Shown here: positions 17,727 to 25,902 of the stretch, in pieces
Position numbering within the stretch: the first letter of the stretch is position 1
How the letters are laid out: each line of letters begins with the position of its first letter
Source: Rhodothermus marinus DSM 4252
Lineage (GTDB): Bacteria; Bacteroidota; Rhodothermia; Rhodothermales; Rhodothermaceae
Direction: 5' to 3'
NCBI RefSeq assembly: GCF_000024845.1
Contig: NC_013501.1
Span: 1,778,874 to 1,842,873 of the forward strand
DNA length: 64,000 bases
Made by a program: the position numbers and the translations under genes
The notes under the pieces: generated by a model
Databases searched by the model: none
Seen by the model: only the letters and a program-made list of their open reading frames with translations
Told to the model about the DNA's origin: nothing

Positions 17727-18975
17727 GACGGAAGTATTTCCCCTCGAACTGAATGGCTTCGACGGCCTCGTAGGCGCGGCGAATGGCCGCCGCCAGCGAT
17801 TCGGCCACGGCTGTCACGCCCAGCACGCGACCGCCGGCCGTCACCAGCCGTCCGTCGTCCGCACGCCGCGTGCCGGCCTGGAAGACGATCACGTCCGGCA
17901 GGGCCTCGGCCGCCTCCAGCCCTTCGATCGGCAGCCCCTTCCGGTAGCTGCCCGGGTAGCCCTCGGAGGCCAGCACCACACAGGCGGCCGCACGACGGGC
18001 GGGCGGCACCGAAAAGCCAGCCACCTGACCGGACGCCACGCGATCGAATACCTCCACCCAGTCCACCTCAGCCACCGGCAGCACCACCTGCGCCTCCGGA
18101 TCGCCCAGGCGACAGTTGAACTCGACCACCTTCGGCCCTTCGTCGGTGATCATCAGGCCGCAGTAGAGCACGCCCTGGTAGGGATGCCCTTCATCGGCCA
18201 TGCCGGCCAGCACGGGCTCGACGATCTCGCGGGCCACTCGCTCCAGCACGGCCTCGGTCACCACCGGGGCCGGCGCGTAGGCGCCCATACCGCCCGTATT
18301 GGGGCCCGTGTCGCCCTCCCCGATGCGTTTGTGGTCCTGCGCCGGAGCCAGCAGCACGTAATCGCGGCCGTCGGTCAGCGCAAAGACGCTGGCCTCTTCG
18401 CCCTCCATGAACTCCTCAATTACGACCTCATGGCCGGCCTTACCCAGGCCTCCTTCTTCCATCATCCAGCGCAACGTTCGGCGGGCCTCCTCCCGCGTGG
18501 CGCACACGACGGCGCCCTTGCCGGCCGCCAGTCCGCTGGCCTTGACGACCAGCGGCTCCGGGTGCCGGTCGATGTAGGCCAGCGCCTCGTCCAGTTGCTC
18601 GGCTGCGAACGTCCGGTAGGCGGCCGTCGGGATGCCGTGGCGCTGCATGAAGGCTTTGGCGAACGCCTTGCTTCCTTCCAGGCGAGCGGCGGCCGCCGAC
18701 GGTCCCACCACGCGCGCGCCTTCGGCACGGAGCGCGTCGGCCACCCCTTCGACCAGCGGCTGCTCCGGTCCGACCACGACCAGCTCGATGCCTTCGTCAC
18801 GCACCAGCTTGCGCAGGTTCGCCGCGTCGTTGGCCGCAATCGGGACGTTTCGGCCCAGCGCAGCCGTGCCGGGGTTGCCCGGCGCAATGAACAGATCCGG
18901 ACGCTGCGGGCTCTGCGCCAGCGCCCAGGTGATCGCATGCTCCCGTCCGCCACTTCCGAGCACTAAAATTCGCAT
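17674..18975 (-). CDS. purD: Phosphoribosylamine-glycine ligase (GAR synthetase)
   Basis: A 433-aa ATP-grasp enzyme, step 2 of de novo purine synthesis: phosphoribosylamine + glycine + ATP to GAR. The start MRILVLGSGGREHAI is diagnostic. The ATP-grasp core is also clear (PLVVKASGLAAGKGAVV, VVIEEFMEGEEASVFAL, DHKRIGEGDTGPNTGGMGAYAP, EFNCRLGDPEAQV). Length is normal. It lies 42 bp after the gamma-carbonic anhydrase gene in the mutS run and overlaps the NHL gene by 53 bp at its 3' end. The other pur genes are not in the window. Confidence 0.97.
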   Translation of the reverse strand: MRILVLGSGGREHAITWALAQSPQRPDLFIAPGNPGTAALGRNVPIAANDAANLRKLVRDEGIELVVVGPEQPLVEGVADALRAEGARVVGPSAAAARLEGSKAFAKAFMQRHGIPTAAYRTFAAEQLDEALAYIDRHPEPLVVKASGLAAGKGAVVCATREEARRTLRWMMEEGGLGKAGHEVVIEEFMEGEEASVFALTDGRDYVLLAPAQDHKRIGEGDTGPNTGGMGAYAPAPVVTEAVLERVAREIVEPVLAGMADEGHPYQGVLYCGLMITDEGPKVVEFNCRLGDPEAQVVLPVAEVDWVEVFDRVASGQVAGFSVPPARRAAACVVLASEGYPGSYRKGLPIEGLEAAEALPDVIVFQAGTRRADDGRLVTAGGRVLGVTAVAESLAAAIRRAYEAVEAIQFEGKYFRRDIGQKGLARLATAGSV

Positions 18976-19017
18976 GGCTTCTTTTTTCGCGGGTTGATGG
19001 TCTGGCAGGGCCCGGCG

Positions 19018-19587
19018 CTAACCCGAGTGGCCGTCGGGGGTTTCCGATGGATCGTAGAACGGGTTGCGCTCGGGCTGCACCTCGCCACGATAGATGGCGC
19101 TGTATTCCAGGTAGTTCTGCGCGTAGCGGGCGATGCCGGCCACCTCCTCGTCGGTGAGCGTGCGCACCACACGTCCCGGCACGCCCAGCACCAGCGAGCG
19201 CGGCGGCACCTTCATGCCGGGCGGCACGAGCGCCCGCGCTCCAATGATCGTATCGCGTCCGATGACGGCGCCGTCGAGCACCACGGCGCCGATTCCAATC
19301 AGTACATTTTCCTCCACGGTACAGCCGTGCAGCACGGCGCCGTGCCCCACCGTCACGCGCGGCCCGATCAGCGTAGGGGCCGTCCCGCGCGTTACGTGGA
19401 TGATCGCGCCGTCCTGGATGTTCGAGGCCTCGCCGATCCGGATCCAGTTCACGTCGGCCCGGACGACGGCGCCGTACCAGATGCTGGCGTAGGGCTCCAG
19501 CGTCACGTCGCCAATGACCACGGCGTTCGGCGCGATGAAGTTGGTGGCGTCGAATCGGGGGTAGGCGCCCAGAAAATCACGAATCAT
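19018..19587 (-). CDS. Gamma-class carbonic anhydrase-like protein (left-handed beta-helix)
   Basis: A 189-aa hexapeptide-repeat protein (IAPNAVVIGDVTLEPYASIWYGAVVRADVNWIRIG, NIQDGAIIHV, VTVGHGAVLHGCTV). The His residues in IIHV, VGHG and VLHG are the zinc ligands of gamma-carbonic anhydrases. The ATG at 19587 is preferred; it overlaps the mutS stop region by 11 bp, suggesting coupling. An in-frame TTG at 19599 would add four residues. A paralogue, PaaY, is encoded in the paa island at 34443. Activity may be true CO2 hydration or an acyl-CoA hydrolase role. Confidence 0.88.
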   Translation of the reverse strand: MIRDFLGAYPRFDATNFIAPNAVVIGDVTLEPYASIWYGAVVRADVNWIRIGEASNIQDGAIIHVTRGTAPTLIGPRVTVGHGAVLHGCTVEENVLIGIGAVVLDGAVIGRDTIIGARALVPPGMKVPPRSLVLGVPGRVVRTLTDEEVAGIARYAQNYLEYSAIYRGEVQPERNPFYDPSETPDGHSG

Positions 19588-22273
19588 GGCGTTCCACAAG
19601 CCGCTTGAGTTCGTCGAGCAGGAGCAGGGCCTCGATGGGCGTCATGCGGTTGGGATCGATCCGGCGCAGCCGCTCTTTGAGCTCCTCGGCAACCGGATCG
19701 GGCTCGGGTTGCGCAAAGAGCGAAAGCTGGAAGGCCGACGTGTCGGCGGGAATGCGTTCGGCCCGTCGTGCCCGCACGGGACGCACGGGCTCGCCGTCGC
19801 CGGCCGGTGCTTCGACCACAAGGTGCTGCGCCTCCAGATGGCGCAGGATCTCACGGGCGCGCGCAATGACCGGCTCGGGCAATCCGGCCATGCGGGCCAC
19901 CTCGATGCCGTAGGAATGGTCGGCCCCGCCCGGCACCAGTTTGTGCAGAAAGATCACCCGGCCGTCGTGCTCCTCGACCTGCACGCGGAAGTTCTTCACG
20001 CGCGGGAAGCGTTCGGCCAGTTCGTTCAGTTCGTGGTAGTGCGTGGCGAACAGCGTGCGCGCGGCCACCGAGGGCGTCTCGTGCAGGTACTCGACAAGCG
20101 CCCAGGCGATCGACAGCCCGTCGAACGTCGAAGTACCCCGCCCCACCTCGTCGAGCAGGATCAGCGAGCGCGGCGTGGCATTGTTGAGAATGTTGGCCGT
20201 CTCGTTCATTTCGACGAGAAACGTACTCTCGCCGGCGGCCAGGTTGTCCGAAGCGCCCACACGCGTGAAGATGCGATCGACGATCCCGATGCGGGCGCGG
20301 CGGGCCGGCACGAACGAACCGATCTGCGCCAGCAGTACGATCAGGCCGGTCTGGCGCAGCACCACGCTCTTGCCGGCCATGTTCGGTCCCGTGATGATCA
20401 GGATCTGCTGCGCGTGCGTGTCGAGGTAGATGTCGTTCGGGATGAACGGCTCGCCGGGCGGTAGCGTACGCTCGACCACCGGATGGCGGCCTTCTTCGAT
20501 GAGCAGCTCGGTGCCCTCGTGCAGTTCCGGTCGCGTGTAGCCGTAACGATCGGCCACTTCGGCCAGGCTGCAGAACACATCGAGCATGGCCAGCAGCGAC
20601 GCGTTGAGCTGCAGCTCGGCCGTCGCCTCGGCCACCTCCAGACGCAACCGGTTGAACAACTCGGCCTCCAGGCTGGCGATCTTCTCCTCGGCCGAGAGAA
20701 TTTTTTCCTCGTACTCTTTCAGCTCCGGCGTGATGTAGCGCTCGGCATTGACCAGCGTCTGCTTGCGGATGTAATGCGGCGGGATTTTGTTGCGGTGGGC
20801 GTTGGTGACTTCGATGTAATAGCCGAACACCTTGTTGAAGCCCACCTTGAGCGACGGGATGCCCGTGCGCTCGATCTCTTTCTGCTGCAGGCGAGCGATG
20901 AAGTCCTTACCGGAGCGGGCGATCTCGCGCAGTTCATCCAGCTCGGCGCTGAAGCCGTCGCGGATCACGCCACCGTCGCTCAGCGAGGCCGGCGGATCAT
21001 CGACAAGCGCCTGGCGGATGCGCTCGACCACCTGCGTACAGAGCGTGAGCTGTTCGGCCAGGCGGCGCAGCGTGTCGCAGGACACGTCGGCGAGCACCTG
21101 CTTGATGGGGGGAATCTGCTCGAGTGTCAGCCGCAGGTGCATCAGGTCGCGCGGGGTGGCACGTCCGGTGCAGACGCGGGCGGCCAGCCGCTCCAGGTCG
21201 CCCACCTGGCGCAGCTCTTCGCGCAGGCGTTCGCGCAGTCGGCGGTCGCGCACGAGCGCCTCGACGGCATCCAGGCGCTTTTCGATCTGGCGCACGTTTT
21301 TGAGCGGCCGCAGCAGCCAGCGCCGGAGCAGTCGCCCGCCCATCGGCGTGAGCGTCTCGTCGAGGATCTGTACGAGCGAGCCTTCCTGCGTACCGTCCTG
21401 CAGCGAGGCGACCAGCTCCAGGTTGCGCTTCGTCTGCGGATCGAGCACCATGTATTCGTCGGTGACGTAGCGCGTCAGCCGACGCACGTGGGGCAGCCGG
21501 CCCTTCTGCGTCTCGCCCAGGTAGTGCAGGGCTGCTCCGGCCGCCTGGAGTCCCAGCCGCAGGTCATCGACGCCAAAGCCCTTGAGCGAGTGCGTCTTGA
21601 AGTGCCGGAGCAGCACTTCGTAGGCATAGTCAAAGCTGAAGACCCAGTCTTCCTGGGGCGTAACGACAAACGAAAGGCCCCGCACGCCCTGCAGCCGGTC
21701 ACGCTGGCGTTTATCGACGAGCACCTCGGCCGGCTGGATCGTCTGCAGCAGATCTTCCAGGCGATGGGCCGGCGCCTCCGTCACTGAAAACTCGCCCGTC
21801 GAGGCATCGAGAAAGGCAAAGCCGATACGGTCACGCTCGCCTCGTTCGGTGCCCCAGACCACGGCGGCCAGGTAGTTGGCCCGTTTGGGATCGAGCAGGT
21901 GTTCGTGGAACGAGACGCCCGGGGTGACGACCTCGACGACGTCGCGCTTGACGACCTTGCGGGCGAATTTGGGATCTTCGAGTTGCTCGCAGATGGCCAC
22001 CCGGTAGCCGGCCCGCACCAGCTTCGGCAGGTAGTTGTCCAGTGCGTGGTGCGGAAAGCCCGCCAGCGGCACGTCGGCCGCCTGGCCGTTGGACCGCTTC
22101 GTCAGCGTGATGCCCAGCACGCGGCTGACGATGTGCGCGTCTTCGTCGAAGGTCTCGTAGAAGTCCCCCATCCGAAACAGCAGGATGGCGTTCGGATAGC
22201 GGGACTTGATCTTGTAGTACTGCCGCATGAGCGGCGTCTGCCCCACCTGTTTCTCCGCTTCCCTGGAAGCCAT
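19577..22273 (-). CDS. mutS: DNA mismatch repair protein MutS
   Basis: An 898-aa MutS. The mismatch-recognition domain starts TPLMRQYYKIKSRYP and has the Phe wedge context ILLFRMGDFYETF. The ATPase domain shows Walker A GPNMAGKS, Walker B LILLDEVGRGTSTFDG and the signature STFLVEMNE. A C-terminal extension carries the usual beta-clamp/tetramer region. It leads a minus-strand run with the gamma-carbonic anhydrase gene, purD and the NHL gene. A Bacteroidota-type promoter is visible 40-70 bp upstream. Confidence 0.98.
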   Translation of the reverse strand: MASREAEKQVGQTPLMRQYYKIKSRYPNAILLFRMGDFYETFDEDAHIVSRVLGITLTKRSNGQAADVPLAGFPHHALDNYLPKLVRAGYRVAICEQLEDPKFARKVVKRDVVEVVTPGVSFHEHLLDPKRANYLAAVVWGTERGERDRIGFAFLDASTGEFSVTEAPAHRLEDLLQTIQPAEVLVDKRQRDRLQGVRGLSFVVTPQEDWVFSFDYAYEVLLRHFKTHSLKGFGVDDLRLGLQAAGAALHYLGETQKGRLPHVRRLTRYVTDEYMVLDPQTKRNLELVASLQDGTQEGSLVQILDETLTPMGGRLLRRWLLRPLKNVRQIEKRLDAVEALVRDRRLRERLREELRQVGDLERLAARVCTGRATPRDLMHLRLTLEQIPPIKQVLADVSCDTLRRLAEQLTLCTQVVERIRQALVDDPPASLSDGGVIRDGFSAELDELREIARSGKDFIARLQQKEIERTGIPSLKVGFNKVFGYYIEVTNAHRNKIPPHYIRKQTLVNAERYITPELKEYEEKILSAEEKIASLEAELFNRLRLEVAEATAELQLNASLLAMLDVFCSLAEVADRYGYTRPELHEGTELLIEEGRHPVVERTLPPGEPFIPNDIYLDTHAQQILIITGPNMAGKSVVLRQTGLIVLLAQIGSFVPARRARIGIVDRIFTRVGASDNLAAGESTFLVEMNETANILNNATPRSLILLDEVGRGTSTFDGLSIAWALVEYLHETPSVAARTLFATHYHELNELAERFPRVKNFRVQVEEHDGRVIFLHKLVPGGADHSYGIEVARMAGLPEPVIARAREILRHLEAQHLVVEAPAGDGEPVRPVRARRAERIPADTSAFQLSLFAQPEPDPVAEELKERLRRIDPNRMTPIEALLLLDELKRLVERHDS

Positions 22274-22313
22274 AGGATCTTCAGCCGGTTCGGTTCGGCA
22301 TCCTTTATTTTGC

Positions 22314-22345
22314 TAAAGGTACCAACACCAGACCTCCTCATGCAA
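22314..22345 (-). promoter_or_regulatory. Bacteroidota-type promoter of mutS
   Basis: On the minus strand TTG (22345-22343) and TACCTTTA (22321-22314) are 21 nt apart, a 7/8 match to TAnnTTTG. The predicted start of transcription is about 35 nt before the mutS ATG. Confidence 0.55.
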
Positions 22346-22397
22346 CGACGCCTTCCAGGAACACTGGTACCAGCCGGTCGGTTGTTTTTGAGGATTG

Positions 22398-22445
22398 CTT
22401 GAAACGCAGGCAATTGTTTTTTTAGTTTGAATCGGAAGCGTTTCC
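22398..22445 (+). promoter_or_regulatory. paaA promoter with overlapping palindrome
   Basis: CTTG (22398-22401) and TTAGTTTG (22422-22429) are 20 nt apart, a near match to the Bacteroidota promoter. GGAAGCGTTTCC (22434-22445) follows 4 nt later and would cover the transcription start, a natural place for a repressor. The same layout recurs in front of paaG. Confidence 0.5.
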
Positions 22446-22461
22446 AACCAGTGTTTTCACC

Positions 22462-23427
22462 ATGAAAGACGAAGCTATCCTGGAAGCCGAATTTCAGGCG
22501 CGTATCGACGCGGATGAGAAGATCGAACCGAAAGACTGGATGCCGGAGCGCTATCGGCGCCAGCTCGTCCGCATGATGTCGCAGCACGCCCATTCGGAAA
22601 TCGTGGGCATGTTGCCCGAAGGCAACTGGATCACGCGGGCACCCACGCTGCGCCGCAAAATGGCCCTGCTGGCCAAGGTGCAGGACGAAGCCGGCCACGG
22701 CCTCTACCTCTACAGTGCCACCGAGACGCTTGGTGTCGATCGCTACCAGCTCATTCGCGACCTGCTCGAAGGCCGGGCCAAATATTCGAACATTTTCAAC
22801 TACCCCACACTCACCTGGGCCGACGTGGGCGTCATCGGGTGGTTCGTCGACGGCGCGGCGATCGTCAACCAGACGATGCTGGCCAAAAGCTCCTACGGCC
22901 CCTACGCCCGCGCCATGATCCGCATCTGCAAGGAAGAAGCCTTCCACAAGCGACAGGGCTACGAGATCTGCGTGACGCTGGCGCGGGGCACGCCCGAGCA
23001 GCGCCGGATGCTCCAGGACGCCATCAACCGCTGGTGGTGGCCCACGCTGATGATGTTCGGCCCGCCGGACGACCAGTCGCCCAACAGCGCCGAACTGCTG
23101 CGCTGGAAGGTCAAGCGCAAGACGAACGACGAGCTGCGCCAGCACTTCATCAACATCACCGTGCCGCAGGTGCTGGCACTGGGGATGGCGATTCCCGATC
23201 CGGAGCTGCGCTACGACGAAAAGACGGGCAACTGGCTGATCGGACCGATCGACTGGGACGAATTCTGGCGGGTGATCCGCGGCCACGGCCCCTGCAACCG
23301 GGAACGGCTGCAGGCCCGCCGCAAAGCCCATGAAGAGGGCGCCTGGGTTCGCGAGGCCGTGCAGGCCTATGCCCGCAAACGCCAACAGCAAGCTGCCTCA
23401 ACCGCTGCAGAAGTAAGCCATGGCTGA
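22462..23427 (+). CDS. paaA: 1,2-phenylacetyl-CoA epoxidase, catalytic subunit A
   Basis: A 321-aa ferritin-like di-iron protein, the oxygenase subunit that epoxidises the ring of phenylacetyl-CoA with O2. Family segments are clear: [18 protein letters not shown], the metal-binding [15 protein letters not shown] (ExxH) and [14 protein letters not shown] (second ExxH), and [12 protein letters not shown]. It starts the paaABCD operon and overlaps paaB by 8 bp. The start lacks a Shine-Dalgarno sequence. Confidence 0.97.
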   Translation: MKDEAILEAEFQARIDADEKIEPKDWMPERYRRQLVRMMSQHAHSEIVGMLPEGNWITRAPTLRRKMALLAKVQDEAGHGLYLYSATETLGVDRYQLIRDLLEGRAKYSNIFNYPTLTWADVGVIGWFVDGAAIVNQTMLAKSSYGPYARAMIRICKEEAFHKRQGYEICVTLARGTPEQRRMLQDAINRWWWPTLMMFGPPDDQSPNSAELLRWKVKRKTNDELRQHFINITVPQVLALGMAIPDPELRYDEKTGNWLIGPIDWDEFWRVIRGHGPCNRERLQARRKAHEEGAWVREAVQAYARKRQQQAASTAAEVSHG

Positions 23428-23713
23428 AATGGAAAACGGCATGCGGCTGTGGGAAGTGTTCGTGCAGCCGCGCACGGGCGCTCCCCATGAGCATGCGGGC
23501 AGTGTGCGAGCTACCCATGCCGAGATGGCCCTCCAGCACGCCCGCGACGTGTATGCCCGCCGGGGCCCGGTCGTCAGCATCTGGGTGGTTCCCACCGACG
23601 CGATCTACGCCACCAGGCCCGGAGATGAGGGGCCGTTCTTCGATCCGGCCGACAACAAGCCGTATCGCCACCCGCTCTTTTACAAGGTGCCCCACGGTGT
23701 AAAAAACATCTGA
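23420..23713 (+). CDS. paaB: 1,2-phenylacetyl-CoA epoxidase subunit B
   Basis: A 97-aa PaaB family protein ([39 protein letters not shown]). PaaB bridges PaaAC heterodimers in the epoxidase complex. Length and order are normal; it overlaps paaA by 8 bp and lies 9 bp before paaC. Confidence 0.95.
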   Translation: MAEMENGMRLWEVFVQPRTGAPHEHAGSVRATHAEMALQHARDVYARRGPVVSIWVVPTDAIYATRPGDEGPFFDPADNKPYRHPLFYKVPHGVKNI

Positions 23714-23722
23714 GTCCCGTTT

Positions 23723-24505
23723 ATGACGCTCGAAACGCTGGATGCGGCGCTGCGCCCGGCGCTGTTTGAATACCTGCTGCGCCTGGGTGACGATGCGCTG
23801 ATTCTGGGCCACAGGCTTTCGGAGTGGTGTGGCCACGGCCCGTACCTCGAAGAAGACATTGCGCTGGCCAACCTGGCGCTCGACTGCCTGGGTCATGCCG
23901 AGGCGCTGCTGACGCTGGCCGGCGAGGTCGAGGGCCGGGGCCGTACGGCCGACGACCTGGCCTTTCTCCGGGATGCGTACGACTTCCGCAACGTGCAGAT
24001 GGTTGAGCTGCCCCGGGGCGATTTTGCCTTCACGATCACGCGCCAGTTTCTGTTTGCCACTTACGCCTGCCTGCTCTACGAAGCGCTGCAGCAGAGCGCC
24101 TTCGAGCCGCTGGCGGGGATTGCGGCCAAGGCGCACAAAGAAATGCGCTACCACCTGCGCCACAGCAGCGAATGGATGCGTTGCCTGGGCGACGGCACCG
24201 ACGAGAGCCACCGGCGCGCGCAGACGGCCCTCGACGAACTCTGGATGTACACGGGCGAACTGTTCGAGGTGGACGACACGCTTCGCACGCTCACCGAAGC
24301 CCGCATTGCGCCCGATATGGCCGCCCTGCAACCGAAATGGCGGGAGCAGGTCGAGGCCGTCCTCCGCGAGGCCACGCTGACCGTTCCGGAAGATCCGCCC
24401 TACATGGCCACAGGCGGGCGACGCGGCCATCACACGGAGCACCTGGGCCACCTGCTGGCCGAGATGCAGTTTCTCCAGCGGGCCTACCCGGGCGCTCAGT
24501 GGTAG
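23723..24505 (+). CDS. paaC: 1,2-phenylacetyl-CoA epoxidase, structural subunit C
   Basis: A 260-aa PaaC family protein. It has the ferritin-like fold of PaaA without catalytic iron and supports PaaA (YLLRLGDDALILGHRLSEWCGHGPYLEEDIALANLALDCLGHA, KAHKEMRYHLRHSSEW). It is the third gene of the epoxidase operon. Confidence 0.95.
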   Translation: MTLETLDAALRPALFEYLLRLGDDALILGHRLSEWCGHGPYLEEDIALANLALDCLGHAEALLTLAGEVEGRGRTADDLAFLRDAYDFRNVQMVELPRGDFAFTITRQFLFATYACLLYEALQQSAFEPLAGIAAKAHKEMRYHLRHSSEWMRCLGDGTDESHRRAQTALDELWMYTGELFEVDDTLRTLTEARIAPDMAALQPKWREQVEAVLREATLTVPEDPPYMATGGRRGHHTEHLGHLLAEMQFLQRAYPGAQW

Positions 24506-24527
24506 CCCTCCAGACCATCCGCCGACC

Positions 24528-25028
24528 ATGACGCCTGCTGAAATCCGCAAAGCGCTGACCGAAGTCCGGGACCCGGAGATTCCGGTCCTGAACATCGTGG
24601 AGATGGGCATCGTGCGCGACGTGCGCCTCGAAGGCGACACGGTGCACGTCGAGATCACCCCGACCTACACCGGCTGCCCGGCCATGCGCACCATCGAGGA
24701 GTCCATTGTGCAGACCCTCCGCGGCCGGGGCTTCCAGAAAGTGATCGTGCATAAAGTGTTTCGCGAGCCCTGGACCACGGATTGGATGACCGACGAAGCC
24801 CGCGAAAAACTCCGGGCCTACGGCATCGCCCCGCCACCGCCCCGGGCGGACGACGCGCCCGATCTGATCCCGCTTCCCTTCTCCGTGGCCCGTGGCCCCA
24901 CCGTACCCTGTCCCTTCTGCGGCTCCGAGCAGACGCGCCAGACCAGTGCCTTCGGTTCGACCGCCTGCAAAGCCCTCTTCTTCTGCGAAGCCTGCCGCCA
25001 GCCCTTCGAGTACTTCAAGGCGATCTGA
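24528..25028 (+). CDS. paaD: Epoxidase maturation protein PaaD (MIP18 fold plus zinc ribbon)
   Basis: A 166-aa PaaD. The N-terminal DUF59/MIP18 domain (IRKALTEVRDPEIPVLNIVEMGIVRDV, ITPTYTGCPAM) is linked to Fe-S cluster assembly. The C-terminal zinc ribbon has CPFCGSEQT and FFCEACRQP. PaaD helps mature the Fe-S reductase PaaE in known systems, so its presence implies a PaaE partner. None follows here: the gene is succeeded by a dispersed repeat. Confidence 0.95.
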   Translation: MTPAEIRKALTEVRDPEIPVLNIVEMGIVRDVRLEGDTVHVEITPTYTGCPAMRTIEESIVQTLRGRGFQKVIVHKVFREPWTTDWMTDEAREKLRAYGIAPPPPRADDAPDLIPLPFSVARGPTVPCPFCGSEQTRQTSAFGSTACKALFFCEACRQPFEYFKAI

Positions 25029-25049
25029 CAATTTTGAGAGCTGTAATAG

Positions 25050-25240
25050 GGCTTATACGATTTCCGGGAAATCACAGTGCATGCGAGAAAGCGCGGGCGC
25101 ACACGGCAGTGCGCCCCTACCAGATCCCTGACGTTTTCTCTATCCCGTAGGGGCGGACCCCTGTGTCCGCCGGATCACGTCCGCCAAACGGGGTGCGGCT
25201 CCGTCATGCACCGGTAAATCGGCAATCCTATATACGCTGT
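25050..25240 (-). repeat. Dispersed intergenic repeat, copy 2 (inverted)
   Basis: This is the reverse complement of the 6515-6720 element. It runs from TTATACGATTTCCGGGAAATC, shared next to one end, through AGTGCATG (25076-25083), GGGCGCAC/GTGCGCCC and GGGGCGGACCCCTGTGTCCGCC, to CATGCACC (25205-25212). Compared with copy 1 it lacks about 15-20 bp in the middle. It lies after paaD, where the order of a complete paa operon is interrupted. Confidence 0.8.
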
Positions 25241-25266
25241 TGCATGCGTCTGGCGAACGCCCCGCT

Positions 25267-25659
25267 TCACCGTAGCAGCGCAAACAACGCCACGATCACC
25301 CCGATCTGCCCCGCCCAGAAAATGAACATCCACCGCACCAGACTCGCATACCGCTCACTGAGCGCTACTTTCACCTCGATGATTTGCTTTTCCAGCCGCG
25401 ACACCTCCTCCGTGATCCGATGATCCAGACGCTTTTCTACCTCGGCCATCTGGACCTCCAGCCGCTTCTCCACCTCGGCCATCTGGACCTCCAGCCGTTT
25501 CCCCTCCTCCGTCACCCGCCGTTCGAAACGCTCGGCCAGAATGCCCAGCAGGTTGTCCCGTTCGTGATGGGCCGCCTCGTTGAGCAATGCAATCAGCGCC
25601 TCGACGCCCTCGTCGCCGAGCTTTTCACGCAAAACTTTCGGGACCGTCAGAATCGCCAT
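25267..25659 (-). CDS. Coiled-coil protein with C-terminal membrane anchor
   Basis: A 130-aa protein starting MAILTVPKVLREKLGDEG. Tandem 11-residue coiled-coil units (RLEVQMAEVEK twice, then related RLDHRITEEVS and RLEKQIIEVKV) are followed by one C-terminal transmembrane helix (WMFIFWAGQIGVIVALFALL). The start at 25659 fits the conserved-looking N-terminus; an upstream in-frame extension to 25734 is Cys/Pro-rich and unlikely. Small proteins of this build are often encoded in many copies in thermophile genomes, with no known function. It is tail-on to paaD across the repeat. Confidence 0.65.
   Translation of the reverse strand: MAILTVPKVLREKLGDEGVEALIALLNEAAHHERDNLLGILAERFERRVTEEGKRLEVQMAEVEKRLEVQMAEVEKRLDHRITEEVSRLEKQIIEVKVALSERYASLVRWMFIFWAGQIGVIVALFALLR
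25441..25506. repeat. 33-bp tandem repeat inside the coiled-coil gene
   Basis: Two adjacent 33-bp units (25441-25473, 25474-25506) share an identical 24-nt core starting CTCGGCCATCTGGACCTCCA. They encode the repeated 11-residue coiled-coil unit. The upstream 10 bp are a partial third copy. Slippage here would change coiled-coil length in frame. Confidence 0.85.
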
Positions 25660-25902
25660 GAGCGGAAAAGGATGGCTCCGCGCGAAAAGGCAAACTCCGC
25701 GAGGCGTGCAACAGGTTCCCGGGCCAGCGCCCATCCCACGGCACCGCTGAGCCTGAAAGGCGCGACCCGGGACGGCACGCCGCTCCGTGCCTGACCACGA
25801 GCGCGCTGTGCTTCAAACGGCGGACTACAAAGGTTTACCGGTCGCAACCGCGAACCGCTTCGCAACTGTTCTTTGGATGATTTCTAATGCAACGAGTGTG
25901 GT

